A stretch of 64,000 nt of DNA from Bacteroides sp. OM05-12 (GTDB taxonomy: Bacteria; Bacteroidota; Bacteroidia; Bacteroidales; Bacteroidaceae), in NCBI RefSeq assembly GCF_003438995.1, contig NZ_QSUN01000002.1, positions 352,120 through 416,119 on the forward strand, given 5' to 3'. The position numbers and the translations under genes were made by a program. Shown one piece after another: positions 52,861 to 62,609 of this stretch. Numbering within the stretch: position 1 is the stretch's first letter; each line of letters starts with the position of its first letter. The notes under the pieces were generated by a model, which saw only the letters and a list, made by a program, of their open reading frames with translations, searched no databases and was not told where the DNA came from.

Positions 52861-52875
52861 GCTTTCACAGTTCCC
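52851..52875 (+). terminator. Hairpin at the end of the small gene
   Basis: GGGACTGTGA-GCT-TTCACAGTTCCC forms a stem of about 10 bp with one bulge; it includes the stop codon. No long U-tract follows, so it may attenuate and not end transcription. Confidence 0.45.
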
Positions 52876-52939
52876 TATAACATTTACACAGACTTCGGTA
52901 ACTGTTACAATTCTGCAAGCGAATATAGTGTAAACATCG

Positions 52940-52947
52940 TACGTTTG
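52940..52947 (+). promoter_or_regulatory. Possible -7 box before the tape-measure gene
   Basis: TACGTTTG fits TAnnTTTG, 58 bp before ATG 53005. No clear -33 box. Confidence 0.4.
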
Positions 52948-53004
52948 TTGTGGACTGAAAAAAGTCCTTTTGAATCTTATTTATCAGTTATCAATTAAAA
53001 TAAT

Positions 53005-56000
53005 ATGGAACCAATAGAACTGGAAGTAATCATGCGTGACCGCACCAAAGACGGAGTAAGCGGAGTCACTCAGAGTATCACGAATTTAGAGCAGACAATG
53101 GAGCAGGCGACAGCTTCTTTCATTGCGGATTATGACAGGCAGGTTGAGGCGGTGAAACGGCTTGAAAACCAAATTCAGTCACTTCGCGGAAAACTGGATA
53201 CACTGTCGGCAGGTACTCTTGCCGACGGATTGAAAGTAGAACTCAATATTGCCATTTCTAATCTGTCGGAAAGTAAGGGAGAACTGGCAAGCCTGAATAC
53301 AATAATGCAGGCAGGCATAGCTACTGCAGGGTTGCTGGGAGCGGAAAAGGAGAAGCTGGCTCGTGTAGAGGCAAACCTTCAGGCAGTAATGGCTATAACC
53401 AATGGGATACAGGAAGTTGCCAATCTGGCAGGTGTAAAGAGCTTCTCCATAAGTGCCATGGTGGCTAAGGGTATTGATTTGTTTACAGCTGCAAATACCC
53501 GGCTGGCAGTGGCTTTGGGACTCTCTGCAGGGGCTGCGCAAGTTCTGATGGCTACACTTACATTGGGACTTTCGGTGGTTATTACAGGATTGATTTATGC
53601 TTGGAATCAGTTTAGCAGCGCACAGGAGGAAGCCCAACGGAAACAGGAGGAAGCGGCTGAAACTGCCAGACGGCAGGCGGAACAGGAAGAACAGTTGCGT
53701 AAGTCGGTTTCCGGAAGTGTTGCCTCACAGATATTGGAATACAAAAAATTGCAGATGCAATATCAGGCGTTAGGTAATGATATGAAGCAAAAGCAAAAAT
53801 TTGTGGAAGATAATCAAGAGGCTTTCAAGAAGCTGGGTGTTGTGGTAGGAAGCGTAAGCGAAGCCGAAAATCTGTTGGTGGATAATGAAGGTGCATTCCT
53901 TGAATCTATGAGTAAGCGTGCCATGATGGCGGCTGCCATGGAACTGGCTTCTGAAAAATACAAGAAGGCCGTGGAGAAGATGATTGAGGCGGAAACCCCG
54001 AAACAGTTTAATAAAGCTGAAATGGATAGTATGAGGGGAGCTGCGAAGAAATTATCGGAGGGGTCTGGAAAAAGTTATTATTTGATATTAGGGGAAATGA
54101 TGAAAATGTCTCAAAGGCAAGCTGCTGCTGAGGCAAAAAAAGGATTGGAAGAAGGAACTGCAATCTTACACATGGGAGTGAGAATGGGGAATTTGTCCGA
54201 TGCCGCATTGACAAAAGGAAATATAGAGACAAATGCCGGTTCCTCAAAACAGAATGCGCCTACGGTTACCAATGAGATGGAAAAGTATCAGTTGGATGCT
54301 GAAAAACGACTCAAGGATCAGGAAATCGCTTTGGAAAAAGATGCGTCGGAACGTAAGAAGATGATTGCCGACAAGGAATATCAGGAGGAGATAGCGCGTA
54401 TTGACGAGGAAGAAAGCAGGATGCTCCGCCATTATGACGAACTGCGAAGGGCAGGGGAAGAAGTATCTCCCGAAGTAGTGCAGGTAATCCGTCTTAATTA
54501 TGAGAAGCAACGGGAAAATGCCGGAGAAATTTATGATAATAAGATTGATACCGTTAGCAAGGAGGATAATGAGAAAAAGCAGAAAGAAGTGGATGAGTTG
54601 CTGAAGAAATATCAGTCTTATGCAACCAGGCGCACAGAACTGGATAAACAATATGCTGCCGACGCTCTAAAACTTGAAACACAACTGAGCGGAGCTAAGA
54701 CAGAAGCGGAGCAGGCGCAACTGAAAGAATCGATAAACATTCTGGAAGATAAAAAGAAAGCAGCCGTCAAAAGTCTGGAAGAAGAACAAAAGAAAAATGC
54801 CGAAACCGTATTGACGAATACAGCTACCTGGAAACTTATTTCAGAAGATGCCTCCCGCAAGTCTGTCAAAGATATTGGCAATATTTTGGAGCAGGCAAAG
54901 CAGTTGTATGACTATCTGGATGGCAAAGAAGGTGTGAAACTACCTGAAGGAGTTGATCCGGAGAAAGTCAAATCACTGGTTGGCGATAAGGATTTTAAGA
55001 ATAAGTTGGGTGGTATTATTGATACCAAAGAGGGAGACCTTACTAAAAAGAATCCGTTTGCCGGCTTTATGTCCCAATCGGAAAATCTGTTCAAGTCTTT
55101 CAAATCGGATAAACCGGAAGATGCTCAAAAGGCGATAGCCGGGTTAGGAGAATCTTTCAAAGCCTGTACTGCTTTTCTGGGTAATATGGGAGATTGTCTC
55201 GGAGCAGTATTCGGTGATGAGGTGGGCTATGCCATTGATCAGGCTATGGCGCTTGCCCAATCTGTATTTGATGTAGGTGCCGGTGCTGCCCAGATAGCTT
55301 CCGGTGATATTGTGGGTGGAATCTCTAGTATGGTGAGTGGAATCAGTTCCATCTTCGCCATGGGCAAGAAGGTGAAAGCGGAAAATGCCAAAGTGCGCAA
55401 AGAATTGGAGGCCAATGAAAGAAAATCATATCTGGCTGAACTTGAGGTTAATGCTTTGTACAGGCAACGCTATGAATGGGCAAAAAAGATTGGTGAAAGT
55501 ACGTTGAACCATATCAAACGTCAGGGAGAAGAACTTAACAATCAGTCGAGTGCCAATGCCAAGGAGCAGGATGAGCTTTGGAAGAAGCTGATGGGAACTC
55601 AGTATAAAGAGAGTGAAACTTATAAACACGGTACATGGTTTCGTAAGGCCAAGATTGAAACGGAATGGGGTAGTTTGGAAGGCAAAAGCTGGGAAGAAAT
55701 CGAACAGTTGGCAGCAGCCGGAAAGCTCTCTGAGGAAGGAATGCAATATTATGAAGCATTGAAGAAAGCAAAAGAAGAGGGTGAAGACCTTGCTGCCCGT
55801 CAGGAAGAATATCTGGAGTCGGTGAGAGAAACATTTACCGGAACCTCTTTTGACGGTTTTGTGTCTTCCATTGTGGATGGTTTTAAAGCCGGGAAACGCA
55901 GTGCCGCCGATTTTGCCGACAGCTTTGAGGAATTGATGAAAGGAGCTGTGACTTCTGCCATTCAGATGATGGCAGAAGAAAAATCCCGCGAGTTTTATGA

Positions 56001-56397
56001 GGAGTGGGCTGCGCTGGCAAACGATGAGGACGGATTGACACAATCGGACATCGCCTACCTGAAAGAGAAGTATCAGAAGATGATGGAAGAAATCACGGCA
56101 AGCGGTGAGCAACTGGAAGAAATAACAGGAACAAGTGTGACCGAAGGCAGTTCGCAAAAAGGAGCGGAAGCCGGAGCATTTACTACGATGTCTCAGGAGC
56201 AGGGAACGAAACTGGAAGGACTGTTTACCTCGCTGCAGGACCACGCTGTGAGCATAGATGATAAAATGACGGATATGAGTGTGGTGATGTTCGACAGTTT
56301 CGATACGTTGAACCGGATAGCGGACAACACCTCCTGCCTGATGGGGATGGCAGCGGATATTAATGAAATGAAACGTGACGGTATTAAAATGAAATAA
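53005..56397 (+). CDS. Tail tape-measure protein
   Basis: 1130 aa. An N-terminal coiled coil (residues 1-110; TQSITNLEQTMEQATASFIA), a hydrophobic segment (about 165-205; LGLSVVITGLIYAWNQF), then a long charged helical part (about 205-650) rich in Lys, Glu and Ala. A glycine-rich hydrophobic region follows (about 720-800; GDIVGGISSMVSGISSIFAM), and a helical C-terminus. This is the usual make-up of tape-measure proteins, which set tail length at about 0.15 nm per residue, so a tail near 170 nm is expected. It is preceded by the chaperone pair and followed after 2 bp by the Dit-like gene. Confidence 0.85.
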   Translation: MEPIELEVIMRDRTKDGVSGVTQSITNLEQTMEQATASFIADYDRQVEAVKRLENQIQSLRGKLDTLSAGTLADGLKVELNIAISNLSESKGELASLNTIMQAGIATAGLLGAEKEKLARVEANLQAVMAITNGIQEVANLAGVKSFSISAMVAKGIDLFTAANTRLAVALGLSAGAAQVLMATLTLGLSVVITGLIYAWNQFSSAQEEAQRKQEEAAETARRQAEQEEQLRKSVSGSVASQILEYKKLQMQYQALGNDMKQKQKFVEDNQEAFKKLGVVVGSVSEAENLLVDNEGAFLESMSKRAMMAAAMELASEKYKKAVEKMIEAETPKQFNKAEMDSMRGAAKKLSEGSGKSYYLILGEMMKMSQRQAAAEAKKGLEEGTAILHMGVRMGNLSDAALTKGNIETNAGSSKQNAPTVTNEMEKYQLDAEKRLKDQEIALEKDASERKKMIADKEYQEEIARIDEEESRMLRHYDELRRAGEEVSPEVVQVIRLNYEKQRENAGEIYDNKIDTVSKEDNEKKQKEVDELLKKYQSYATRRTELDKQYAADALKLETQLSGAKTEAEQAQLKESINILEDKKKAAVKSLEEEQKKNAETVLTNTATWKLISEDASRKSVKDIGNILEQAKQLYDYLDGKEGVKLPEGVDPEKVKSLVGDKDFKNKLGGIIDTKEGDLTKKNPFAGFMSQSENLFKSFKSDKPEDAQKAIAGLGESFKACTAFLGNMGDCLGAVFGDEVGYAIDQAMALAQSVFDVGAGAAQIASGDIVGGISSMVSGISSIFAMGKKVKAENAKVRKELEANERKSYLAELEVNALYRQRYEWAKKIGESTLNHIKRQGEELNNQSSANAKEQDELWKKLMGTQYKESETYKHGTWFRKAKIETEWGSLEGKSWEEIEQLAAAGKLSEEGMQYYEALKKAKEEGEDLAARQEEYLESVRETFTGTSFDGFVSSIVDGFKAGKRSAADFADSFEELMKGAVTSAIQMMAEEKSREFYEEWAALANDEDGLTQSDIAYLKEKYQKMMEEITASGEQLEEITGTSVTEGSSQKGAEAGAFTTMSQEQGTKLEGLFTSLQDHAVSIDDKMTDMSVVMFDSFDTLNRIADNTSCLMGMAADINEMKRDGIKMK

Positions 56398-56399
56398 TT

Positions 56400-56885
56400 A
56401 TGAAAGTATTGAATAATCTTTTGAAAATAAACGGACAGTGTGTCTATCAAAATTACGGCGCATTTCTGGTAGAGGAGCGGCAGGGTGATTTGAGTAATTA
56501 TGAAGAGTTGCTGAAGCCGCCCGCCATGAAGCCTTACACGTCGGTGAGTTTCCGCGAGGAAGATGGTGAGAAGCTACCGGAACGATTGCCTTCCCCCTGT
56601 TTTGAAGCTAGAGATGTGACACTTTACTTCGCTCTTGTAGCTGAAAACAAGCAAAGTTGGATGAGTAATTATGATAAATTTGTCCGTATGCTGAAAAGCG
56701 GAGAAAAGGCGAATGGTGAAAAAGGTGACGGATGGTTGCGTATCGAAGTGGCCGAGTTGGGTAAAACCTATAAAATGTATTACAAACAATGTAGCCAGTA
56801 CAGCCAAATCACTCCGCTGGAGGATGGTAAAACGGTAGCTGCCAAGCTGAAAGTTGTATTGAGAGAACCCAATCCGGCGGTCTGA
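56400..56885 (+). CDS. Distal tail (Dit-like) protein
   Basis: 161 aa, beta-rich. INGQCVYQNYGAFLVEERQG at the start, an FEARDVTLYFALVAENKQSW strand pair, a helical YDKFVRMLKSG insertion and KTYKMYYKQCSQYSQITPLE at the end. Size, order and fold pattern fit the hub protein joining tube and tip in siphophages. It lies 2 bp after the tape measure and 26 bp before the tip gene. Confidence 0.6.
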   Translation: MKVLNNLLKINGQCVYQNYGAFLVEERQGDLSNYEELLKPPAMKPYTSVSFREEDGEKLPERLPSPCFEARDVTLYFALVAENKQSWMSNYDKFVRMLKSGEKANGEKGDGWLRIEVAELGKTYKMYYKQCSQYSQITPLEDGKTVAAKLKVVLREPNPAV

Positions 56886-56911
56886 GTAATAACAGAAAAA
56901 ATAAATGCTAT

Positions 56912-59900
56912 ATGAAACTGAATATATATAATCAGAAGAATGAATTGGTGACCGCCGTGTCTCCTTCGGACAATTCCACGTGTAAGCAGGATTTGATGGG
57001 GGATGATGTGCTGAACCTTTCTTTCACGCTTCCGGCCTACATCAAACTTCATGTGAATGATTACATAGACTATGAAGGACAGCGTTATACGTTGCTCAAT
57101 GATTATGAGCCTACGCACAACAATAATCAGGAGTATGAATACAGCCCGAAGTTTTACGGAATTATCGGGGAATTGAAAAAGGTGTTGGTGGTGCATGAGA
57201 CCGACGGGGATTTTGAAACGGACTTTTCGCTCGATGGAAGGCCTGCGGATCATTTGGCGAAGATATTGAACAGAGTCAACCATATCCAGAACAGTGGGAA
57301 GGAATGGAAAGCCGTTATTGATCCAGAGATTCAGGACTTATCCAAGACAATCGAATATAAGAACAGGTATTGCTTTGATGCGCTGAATGAGATAGCCAAT
57401 ACTTTTGAGACGGAATGGTGGATAGATGACAGTTGTATCTTTTTATCCCGTTGCGAACGGGACAACTCTCCTTATGAACTGGGATATGGGGAAGGACTGC
57501 TCGATCTGTCTAAAACGGAGAACGACGGGGATGTACAGTTCATCACCCGCCTGATACCGCTTGGCAGTACTCGTAACATCGACAAAAGCAGTTATGGCTT
57601 TTCACGTTTGCAACTACCGGTAGATGAAAACGGTGTCAGGCCCCGTTATGTGGAACAAAACACGCAATACGGTATTTATGAAGCGGTGGAGGAAGATGCT
57701 TTTTCAGAGATTTATCCCAGGATGGATTTTAAGGTGACAGCCGTTCGTTGGACAGAGAAGACAGGAGAGGACGGAAAGCCCTTTAATATCTATTTCTTTA
57801 AAAGCGATAACACGGAATTTGACCCAAATGACCATGAAATAGCCGGTCTGACAAAACATATCGTTTTTCAGGGTGGAAATTTGAACGGCAGGGATTTTGA
57901 AGTCAACTACAGCAGCACCACTAAAGAATTTGAGATAGTCACTCAGTTTCCGTTTGAAGGGCAACAACTGCCGGGCGGAAGTCTGATTCCGAAAGAAGGC
58001 GATCCGTATATCCTGTATAACATTTCATTGCCCGGAGAAGTGTGTAAAGCGGCAGAAAAAGCATTTCAACAGGCTGTTGGGGATTATCTGAAGAAATATA
58101 GCGAGGATGTCAGTGTTTATAAGGCTAATACGGACTATATTTATTTGGATGAGAATGCGATAGACCTGAAGCTGGGAAGCCGGGTGAAGTTGAAAAGTAA
58201 ACAGTATTTTGAAGGAGGGGGAAGCCGTGACAGCCGTATTACTTCTATCTCCAAAAAGATAAATAATCCTTTGCAGATGTACATCGAGTGCAGTCATGCG
58301 GTAGGAAAGGGGCGTGCAGACCGTATGGAGTCCAATATCAATGATATAAAGATGATGATTGCGGACAAGCTTGACGACACTACATTTGCTATTCTGAAAA
58401 CATGGGATACAGCGGAGATGAGCAATTTCAACGTTCTTTCTGCTTTACGCACTATGTTGGAAATCAAGCGGAAAGCGTTGAGCCGTTTGGAAGATGATAT
58501 TGCAGCGGGAGCCATTACTTTTAATAAGGAGGCTGTTTTTAAGGATGGTATCCGGGATGCTGCTGTGGTTTCGTCCGGCACGGGTTGGCATATAGGGTAT
58601 GATGCGGATGGGAATTCCAAGCTGGAGGTGGATAAACTGCTTGTCCGCATGGAAGCGGTCTTCCGTGAATTGGTAATCGAGAAACTTTCCCATGTGGGAG
58701 GTGCTCGTATCGCTTCACCTGCCCGTATGAAATGTACAATGGTTGAGAACGTATCTGAGGCGGGAAAACTCGTAGGTTACCGCTGCTTTTTTGACCGGGG
58801 AGAGAATAATGAGGTAGAGAATGAATTCAAGGAGAACGACTTGGCGCGCTGTCAGGTGTTCACAGGAAAAGGGTTGAAGTTTTACTGGCGTAAGGTAGTG
58901 AAAGTCGGTGATGATTACATCGTATTGTCGGACCGTAACGGGGAAAAGGCTTCCGATTGCACGGGTATTCCTGCTGCCGGTGATGATATTTGCCTGTGTG
59001 GTAATACTGGCAATCCTGATCGTCAGAATGTGATAATGGAGACTTCCTACGGCAGTCCTACTTATGTTCAGTACCGGGGCATCAACAGCTTTACGCTTGC
59101 CGGCAAAGATGTTGTGGTTCTTTCTCCGGAAGGTAACAAGTTTGTGGGGGATTTCTTTTCGGAGAACGGTGATAACCTCCTGACCAGAATCGCCTCTGTT
59201 GAAGGTAAGATAACGAGCCAGATCTCCGGTTGGACTTATTACTACAATCAGAAGAATAACTGCCTCTCCAACGGTTTGTTTAACCTGACACTGGATAAGT
59301 GGGAGTATAATCCGGAGTCTGTCTATGTTGACAATGAGGGTCTGTTGTTTCTGAACGGTTCTTTGTATCTGGAAGACAAGCTGATCCGTATCGAGCCTTA
59401 TGGTGAGGAGTATGCGCTTCATCTTCGTAACGGGCGTGTAACGCAGTTGTATTCTAATTTCGCCAAAAGTCCGTCGGGTGGTCCCAAGCATATCGTTACG
59501 ATGAAATATGCCGTAAAGGGTTCTGCCATGTTGAGCTTTGGTTTTGACGGCAAGCAGCAAGTGGTCCGTCTCACGGGCAACGGTGAGTTCAAGTATCTGG
59601 TGGAAAACATCACTTACGGCAACGGTAATTTCTTTATCTCATGTATCGGAGATATCTATATTTCCTTTGTGACGCTGACGTTGAACGAGCCGTCTATCGG
59701 TGAGATCCGTTCCACGATGGAGCAGTTTGTAGACCGTGTAAACCTATCCGTGACACGTGGTGATTTGGTTTCTTCCATAAATCTGGCTCCCGAAGGTGTG
59801 AAGATCTCCGGAAATAAGGTCGACATCACCGGAGCTACTTCTTTTAATGGGAATGTTATAATTGATGATGTATCAGGATCTATTAAAATTTTAGATGGTG

Positions 59901-60796
59901 ATATCAAGTTAAAAAGAGATGATACGATAAAAATAGATAATGATGAAGATAAATATAAGATTGTATTAAAAAATAATGGAAGTGGTCATTTAGCGGGAGG
60001 AAATATCAAATGGGATGAAAAGGGTGAACTCTGTATCAGTGATAGTGAAATTAGTATAGTGGATAAAAACACACTACAGGGTATTAATATAACAGCCAAA
60101 GATATATCTGAAGTATCAGAGGGAGCTAACAATATATATGCTGGCATAGGATATATGGAGATAGATGATAAACCTGATGGTAAAAAACATATATTATCTT
60201 TAGGTGATATAAATATTGAAAAGAGAGGAACCTATGTAATCAAATATGATTTTTTATTAGAAATGTTTATGCAAATTCGTGCTAGAGATGAAGGCAGCTT
60301 TGGTGATATGGAAAGTCGAATTAGAGTTATAATAAGGAATGATCAATATGAAATAAGAAAAACATTAGGTGAACTTTTTGCGGTTTTATCAATAGAACAG
60401 GAAAGTGGAAGTAAAACATTGAATCCTAAACCTTCACAGAGAATAAATGGTGAAATAACGTTGAGTTTGTCTCCTGCAATTTATAATATAGAGGCAATAT
60501 ATGATACTCGTTTATATGAATACGTTCCTTTTGAATCTGCAAAAACAGAGTATCATGTATCATATACTCCTAATAATACTTGTTTACTGTCATTATTTAA
60601 AATTGTCAATCAAAATATAATTGGTAGAGATGGGATTAGTGTGATATATGATACGGACAATGTGTTTGAGGTGAAAAAGAAAACCAATGGTATAGTTGTA
60701 AGAGCTAAATTACCAAATATAAATACTGTTATAGAAGAAAATCAGTTGTATGTGGATGAAAATGGTTTTGTGAAAATAAATAAGCGTAATTCCTAA
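56912..60796 (+). CDS. Tail-tip/host-recognition protein with exchanged C-terminus
   Basis: 1294 aa. Residues 1-480 resemble the Tal-like/prophage endopeptidase tail family: YEGQRYTLLNDYEPTHNNNQ, ALNEIANTFETEWWID, and LGSRVKLKSKQY. A middle part (about 500-975) contains carbohydrate-binding-like beta domains. From about residue 978 (base 59,845) the DNA becomes clearly AT-rich and codon use changes. Residues 978-1294 form the variable end, closing with NQNIIGRDGISVIYDTDN and LYVDENGFVKINK. A fragment at 62312-62542 is homologous to the last 70 residues or so. The end probably contacts the receptor. A terminator hairpin follows at 60828-60863. Confidence 0.75.
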   Translation: MKLNIYNQKNELVTAVSPSDNSTCKQDLMGDDVLNLSFTLPAYIKLHVNDYIDYEGQRYTLLNDYEPTHNNNQEYEYSPKFYGIIGELKKVLVVHETDGDFETDFSLDGRPADHLAKILNRVNHIQNSGKEWKAVIDPEIQDLSKTIEYKNRYCFDALNEIANTFETEWWIDDSCIFLSRCERDNSPYELGYGEGLLDLSKTENDGDVQFITRLIPLGSTRNIDKSSYGFSRLQLPVDENGVRPRYVEQNTQYGIYEAVEEDAFSEIYPRMDFKVTAVRWTEKTGEDGKPFNIYFFKSDNTEFDPNDHEIAGLTKHIVFQGGNLNGRDFEVNYSSTTKEFEIVTQFPFEGQQLPGGSLIPKEGDPYILYNISLPGEVCKAAEKAFQQAVGDYLKKYSEDVSVYKANTDYIYLDENAIDLKLGSRVKLKSKQYFEGGGSRDSRITSISKKINNPLQMYIECSHAVGKGRADRMESNINDIKMMIADKLDDTTFAILKTWDTAEMSNFNVLSALRTMLEIKRKALSRLEDDIAAGAITFNKEAVFKDGIRDAAVVSSGTGWHIGYDADGNSKLEVDKLLVRMEAVFRELVIEKLSHVGGARIASPARMKCTMVENVSEAGKLVGYRCFFDRGENNEVENEFKENDLARCQVFTGKGLKFYWRKVVKVGDDYIVLSDRNGEKASDCTGIPAAGDDICLCGNTGNPDRQNVIMETSYGSPTYVQYRGINSFTLAGKDVVVLSPEGNKFVGDFFSENGDNLLTRIASVEGKITSQISGWTYYYNQKNNCLSNGLFNLTLDKWEYNPESVYVDNEGLLFLNGSLYLEDKLIRIEPYGEEYALHLRNGRVTQLYSNFAKSPSGGPKHIVTMKYAVKGSAMLSFGFDGKQQVVRLTGNGEFKYLVENITYGNGNFFISCIGDIYISFVTLTLNEPSIGEIRSTMEQFVDRVNLSVTRGDLVSSINLAPEGVKISGNKVDITGATSFNGNVIIDDVSGSIKILDGDIKLKRDDTIKIDNDEDKYKIVLKNNGSGHLAGGNIKWDEKGELCISDSEISIVDKNTLQGINITAKDISEVSEGANNIYAGIGYMEIDDKPDGKKHILSLGDINIEKRGTYVIKYDFLLEMFMQIRARDEGSFGDMESRIRVIIRNDQYEIRKTLGELFAVLSIEQESGSKTLNPKPSQRINGEITLSLSPAIYNIEAIYDTRLYEYVPFESAKTEYHVSYTPNNTCLLSLFKIVNQNIIGRDGISVIYDTDNVFEVKKKTNGIVVRAKLPNINTVIEENQLYVDENGFVKINKRNS

Positions 60797-60827
60797 AATA
60801 TATATTTGCATATAGGTATAATAGAAT

Positions 60828-60863
60828 CAGAAGATAATATAAGCTATACTATATTACCTTCTG
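60828..60863. terminator. Bidirectional terminator after the tail tip
   Basis: CAGAAGATAATATA and TATATTACCTTCTG form a 14-bp stem with one mismatch, followed by TTTTCTTCTTTTT, between the convergent tip and lipoprotein genes. Confidence 0.75.
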
Positions 60864-60874
60864 TTTTCTTCTTT

Positions 60875-62224
60875 TTATTCCTCTATAATATTTTGAAATT
60901 CCATCCAACCTGGTGTTGTATTATATTTATCATATGAACCTTTTGGTATATATAATTTACAAAATTCAGTATTCCAGAATGTTTCTCTATCTTTATCTAC
61001 ACTTGGCGGGTTAGGATTTAAAGAATGAATACTAGTTAGTGAAGTACAAGCTGAAAAACAAGACCATCCTAACGAATCTAACTTACTTGGGAGAGTTATT
61101 TCTTTAATATTACTACTTGCAAAGGCTAATATCCCAATATATTCTAAGTTTTCAGGCAGAGTTATAGATGAAAGCTTAGAACCATTAAAAGAGTTATTTG
61201 GTATTTTTTTTATTTTGGGAGGAATAACAATAGATTCTATTCCAGAAAGCAGAAATGCAGCATTTTCTATTGATTCTAAGGAATTGGGCAAGTGTATAGA
61301 TTTTAATGAAGTGCAACTTACAAACGCTGATTCAGATATTTTTTCAACAGTTTCTGGAATTGTGATTGATATGAGTTTTCGACATTGGTAAAATGCTTTT
61401 TCATCTATGATCTTTAAATTGGTAGGAAGTTTACATATTGTTATTTGAGAATTATTAAATGCATTTTTAGGCAATACATCTGCGATATAATTGTCGTATG
61501 TATCTTGATAACTTATAATGTGTGCTTTGCTCATATCTATGTTGATCAGTTTAGTAGCCTCTTTCATGGTATTTATATCCATAGCATTGATGTTACCTGT
61601 AATTGTCAGTTTACTTATATCCTGATTTAGATAATCTTTGAGTGTTCCTGGAATTTCTAAATTAAGAGTAAGTTCATTATGTTTTACTATAACTTTACAC
61701 CTCGTCGAATCTCCTATGATAGATGCTGTAATCGTTGTTTCACCAGAATTAATAGCAATGATTTTTCCATTGTCTACAATGGCTACATCTTTATCATCAG
61801 TTTGCCATTTTATTTCAGGCATGGTTTCCGGTTCAGGTGAAATAGTAACCGATAATTCATATGTTTCATTCGGCTTTAGTGTTATTGTTTCCTGTGAAAG
61901 AGTAATTTTATAAGATTTAACGTTAATCCGGCATGTGGCAGACAGACCAAGTTCTTCCGCTGTTGCCGTAACAGTTGCTGTACCAACAGCTCGACCGGTT
62001 ATCATTCCGTCTTCATTCACTTCAACTATTTTTGTATCCGAAGATTTAAAAGTATATTTTAATGTTTCAAATCCGGGCGTTTCGTTGATGACTTTTAATT
62101 GATATTTACTTAATGATATCAAGTCGATTTCTTCTTCTGCAAAGTAAATTCGTCCTTTGGACTCCTCGTCCTTGCAACTCAGTAATAACAAAACAGAAAA
62201 CAATAGTAATAGAATCTTTTTCAT
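60875..62224 (-). CDS. Lipoprotein with Ig-like (Big_2) and BspA-like LRR domains, copy 1
   Basis: 449 aa from ATG 62224 (MKKILLLLFSVLLLLSCKDE, lipobox Cys at residue 17); an ATG two codons upstream is possible. Two bacterial Ig-like domains (about 25-190; GRAVGTATVTATAEELGLSA, INSGETTITASIIGDSTRC) are followed by a linking domain (ITGNINAMDINTMKEATKLI) and about six BspA-type LRRs (about 260-420). It ends LYIPKGSYDKYNTTPGWMEF. A surface lipoprotein by family. It faces the tail-tip gene and has its own promoter at 62254-62261. The paralogue at 62610-63947 has the same order of domains but diverged repeats. Confidence 0.85.
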   Translation of the reverse strand: MKKILLLLFSVLLLLSCKDEESKGRIYFAEEEIDLISLSKYQLKVINETPGFETLKYTFKSSDTKIVEVNEDGMITGRAVGTATVTATAEELGLSATCRINVKSYKITLSQETITLKPNETYELSVTISPEPETMPEIKWQTDDKDVAIVDNGKIIAINSGETTITASIIGDSTRCKVIVKHNELTLNLEIPGTLKDYLNQDISKLTITGNINAMDINTMKEATKLINIDMSKAHIISYQDTYDNYIADVLPKNAFNNSQITICKLPTNLKIIDEKAFYQCRKLISITIPETVEKISESAFVSCTSLKSIHLPNSLESIENAAFLLSGIESIVIPPKIKKIPNNSFNGSKLSSITLPENLEYIGILAFASSNIKEITLPSKLDSLGWSCFSACTSLTSIHSLNPNPPSVDKDRETFWNTEFCKLYIPKGSYDKYNTTPGWMEFQNIIEE

Positions 62225-62277
62225 ATACATTTACAGGGTTTAGTTTATGGTTACAAATCTAAGAATATTTTTGTAAA
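62211..62277. repeat. Cassette border repeat, copy 1
   Basis: The 67 bp around the lipoprotein start and its promoter are almost identical to 63934-64000 (offset 1723 bp; one clear change, TATACATT to TATGCATT). The tail-tip fragment follows directly. Confidence 0.9.
62254..62261 (-). promoter_or_regulatory. Promoter -7 box of lipoprotein 1
   Basis: The plus strand reads CAAATCTA, the complement of TAGATTTG, 30 bp upstream of the start codon. Conserved at 63977-63984 before the paralogue. Confidence 0.55.
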
Positions 62278-62311
62278 GGTTGATGAATTCTTGAGGAAAA
62301 GATGAGTTTAG

Positions 62312-62542
62312 TATCAATCTTTTAATATTTCAGATAGTAATCTTTTGACAATCTCTAAAGTCATTAATCAGAATATAATCGGCATAGATGGTATAAGCGT
62401 AATGTATGATACCAATAACTTTTTTGAGATAAAGAAAAAGAATGATAAAGTTGTTGTTCGTGCAAAGCTGCCAACAGAATCAGAAGCTACTGAGCAAGGA
62501 CAATTATACAGGGATAGCAGTGGATATTTGAAGATCAAGTAA
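62312..62542 (+). pseudogene. Silent C-terminal tail-tip fragment
   Basis: An open frame of 76 codons from 62312 (after TAG 62309-62311) to TAA 62542. It reads YQSFNISDSNLLTISKV, then INQNIIGIDGISVMYDTNNF and LYRDSSGYLKIK. This aligns with the last part of the tail-tip protein (SYTPNNTCLLSLFKIVNQ, then NIIGRDGISVIYDTDN). No ATG or promoter precedes it; only a TTG at 62345 could start it. It is best read as an unexpressed cassette or relic of a displaced tip. Confidence 0.78.
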
Positions 62543-62549
62543 TGGAATG

Positions 62550-62602
62550 ACTAGAAAACAGAAAGAATCTTAACCATAAACGTTAGATCCTTTCTGGTTT
62601 TC
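62550..62602. terminator. Bidirectional terminator in the second unit
   Basis: AGAAAACAGAAAG pairs with CTTTCTGGTTTTCT with one bulge, extended by AATCTTAAC and GTTAGATC. It occupies the same place as the hairpin at 60828-60863 but with a different sequence. Confidence 0.65.
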
Positions 62603-62609
62603 TCTGTTT

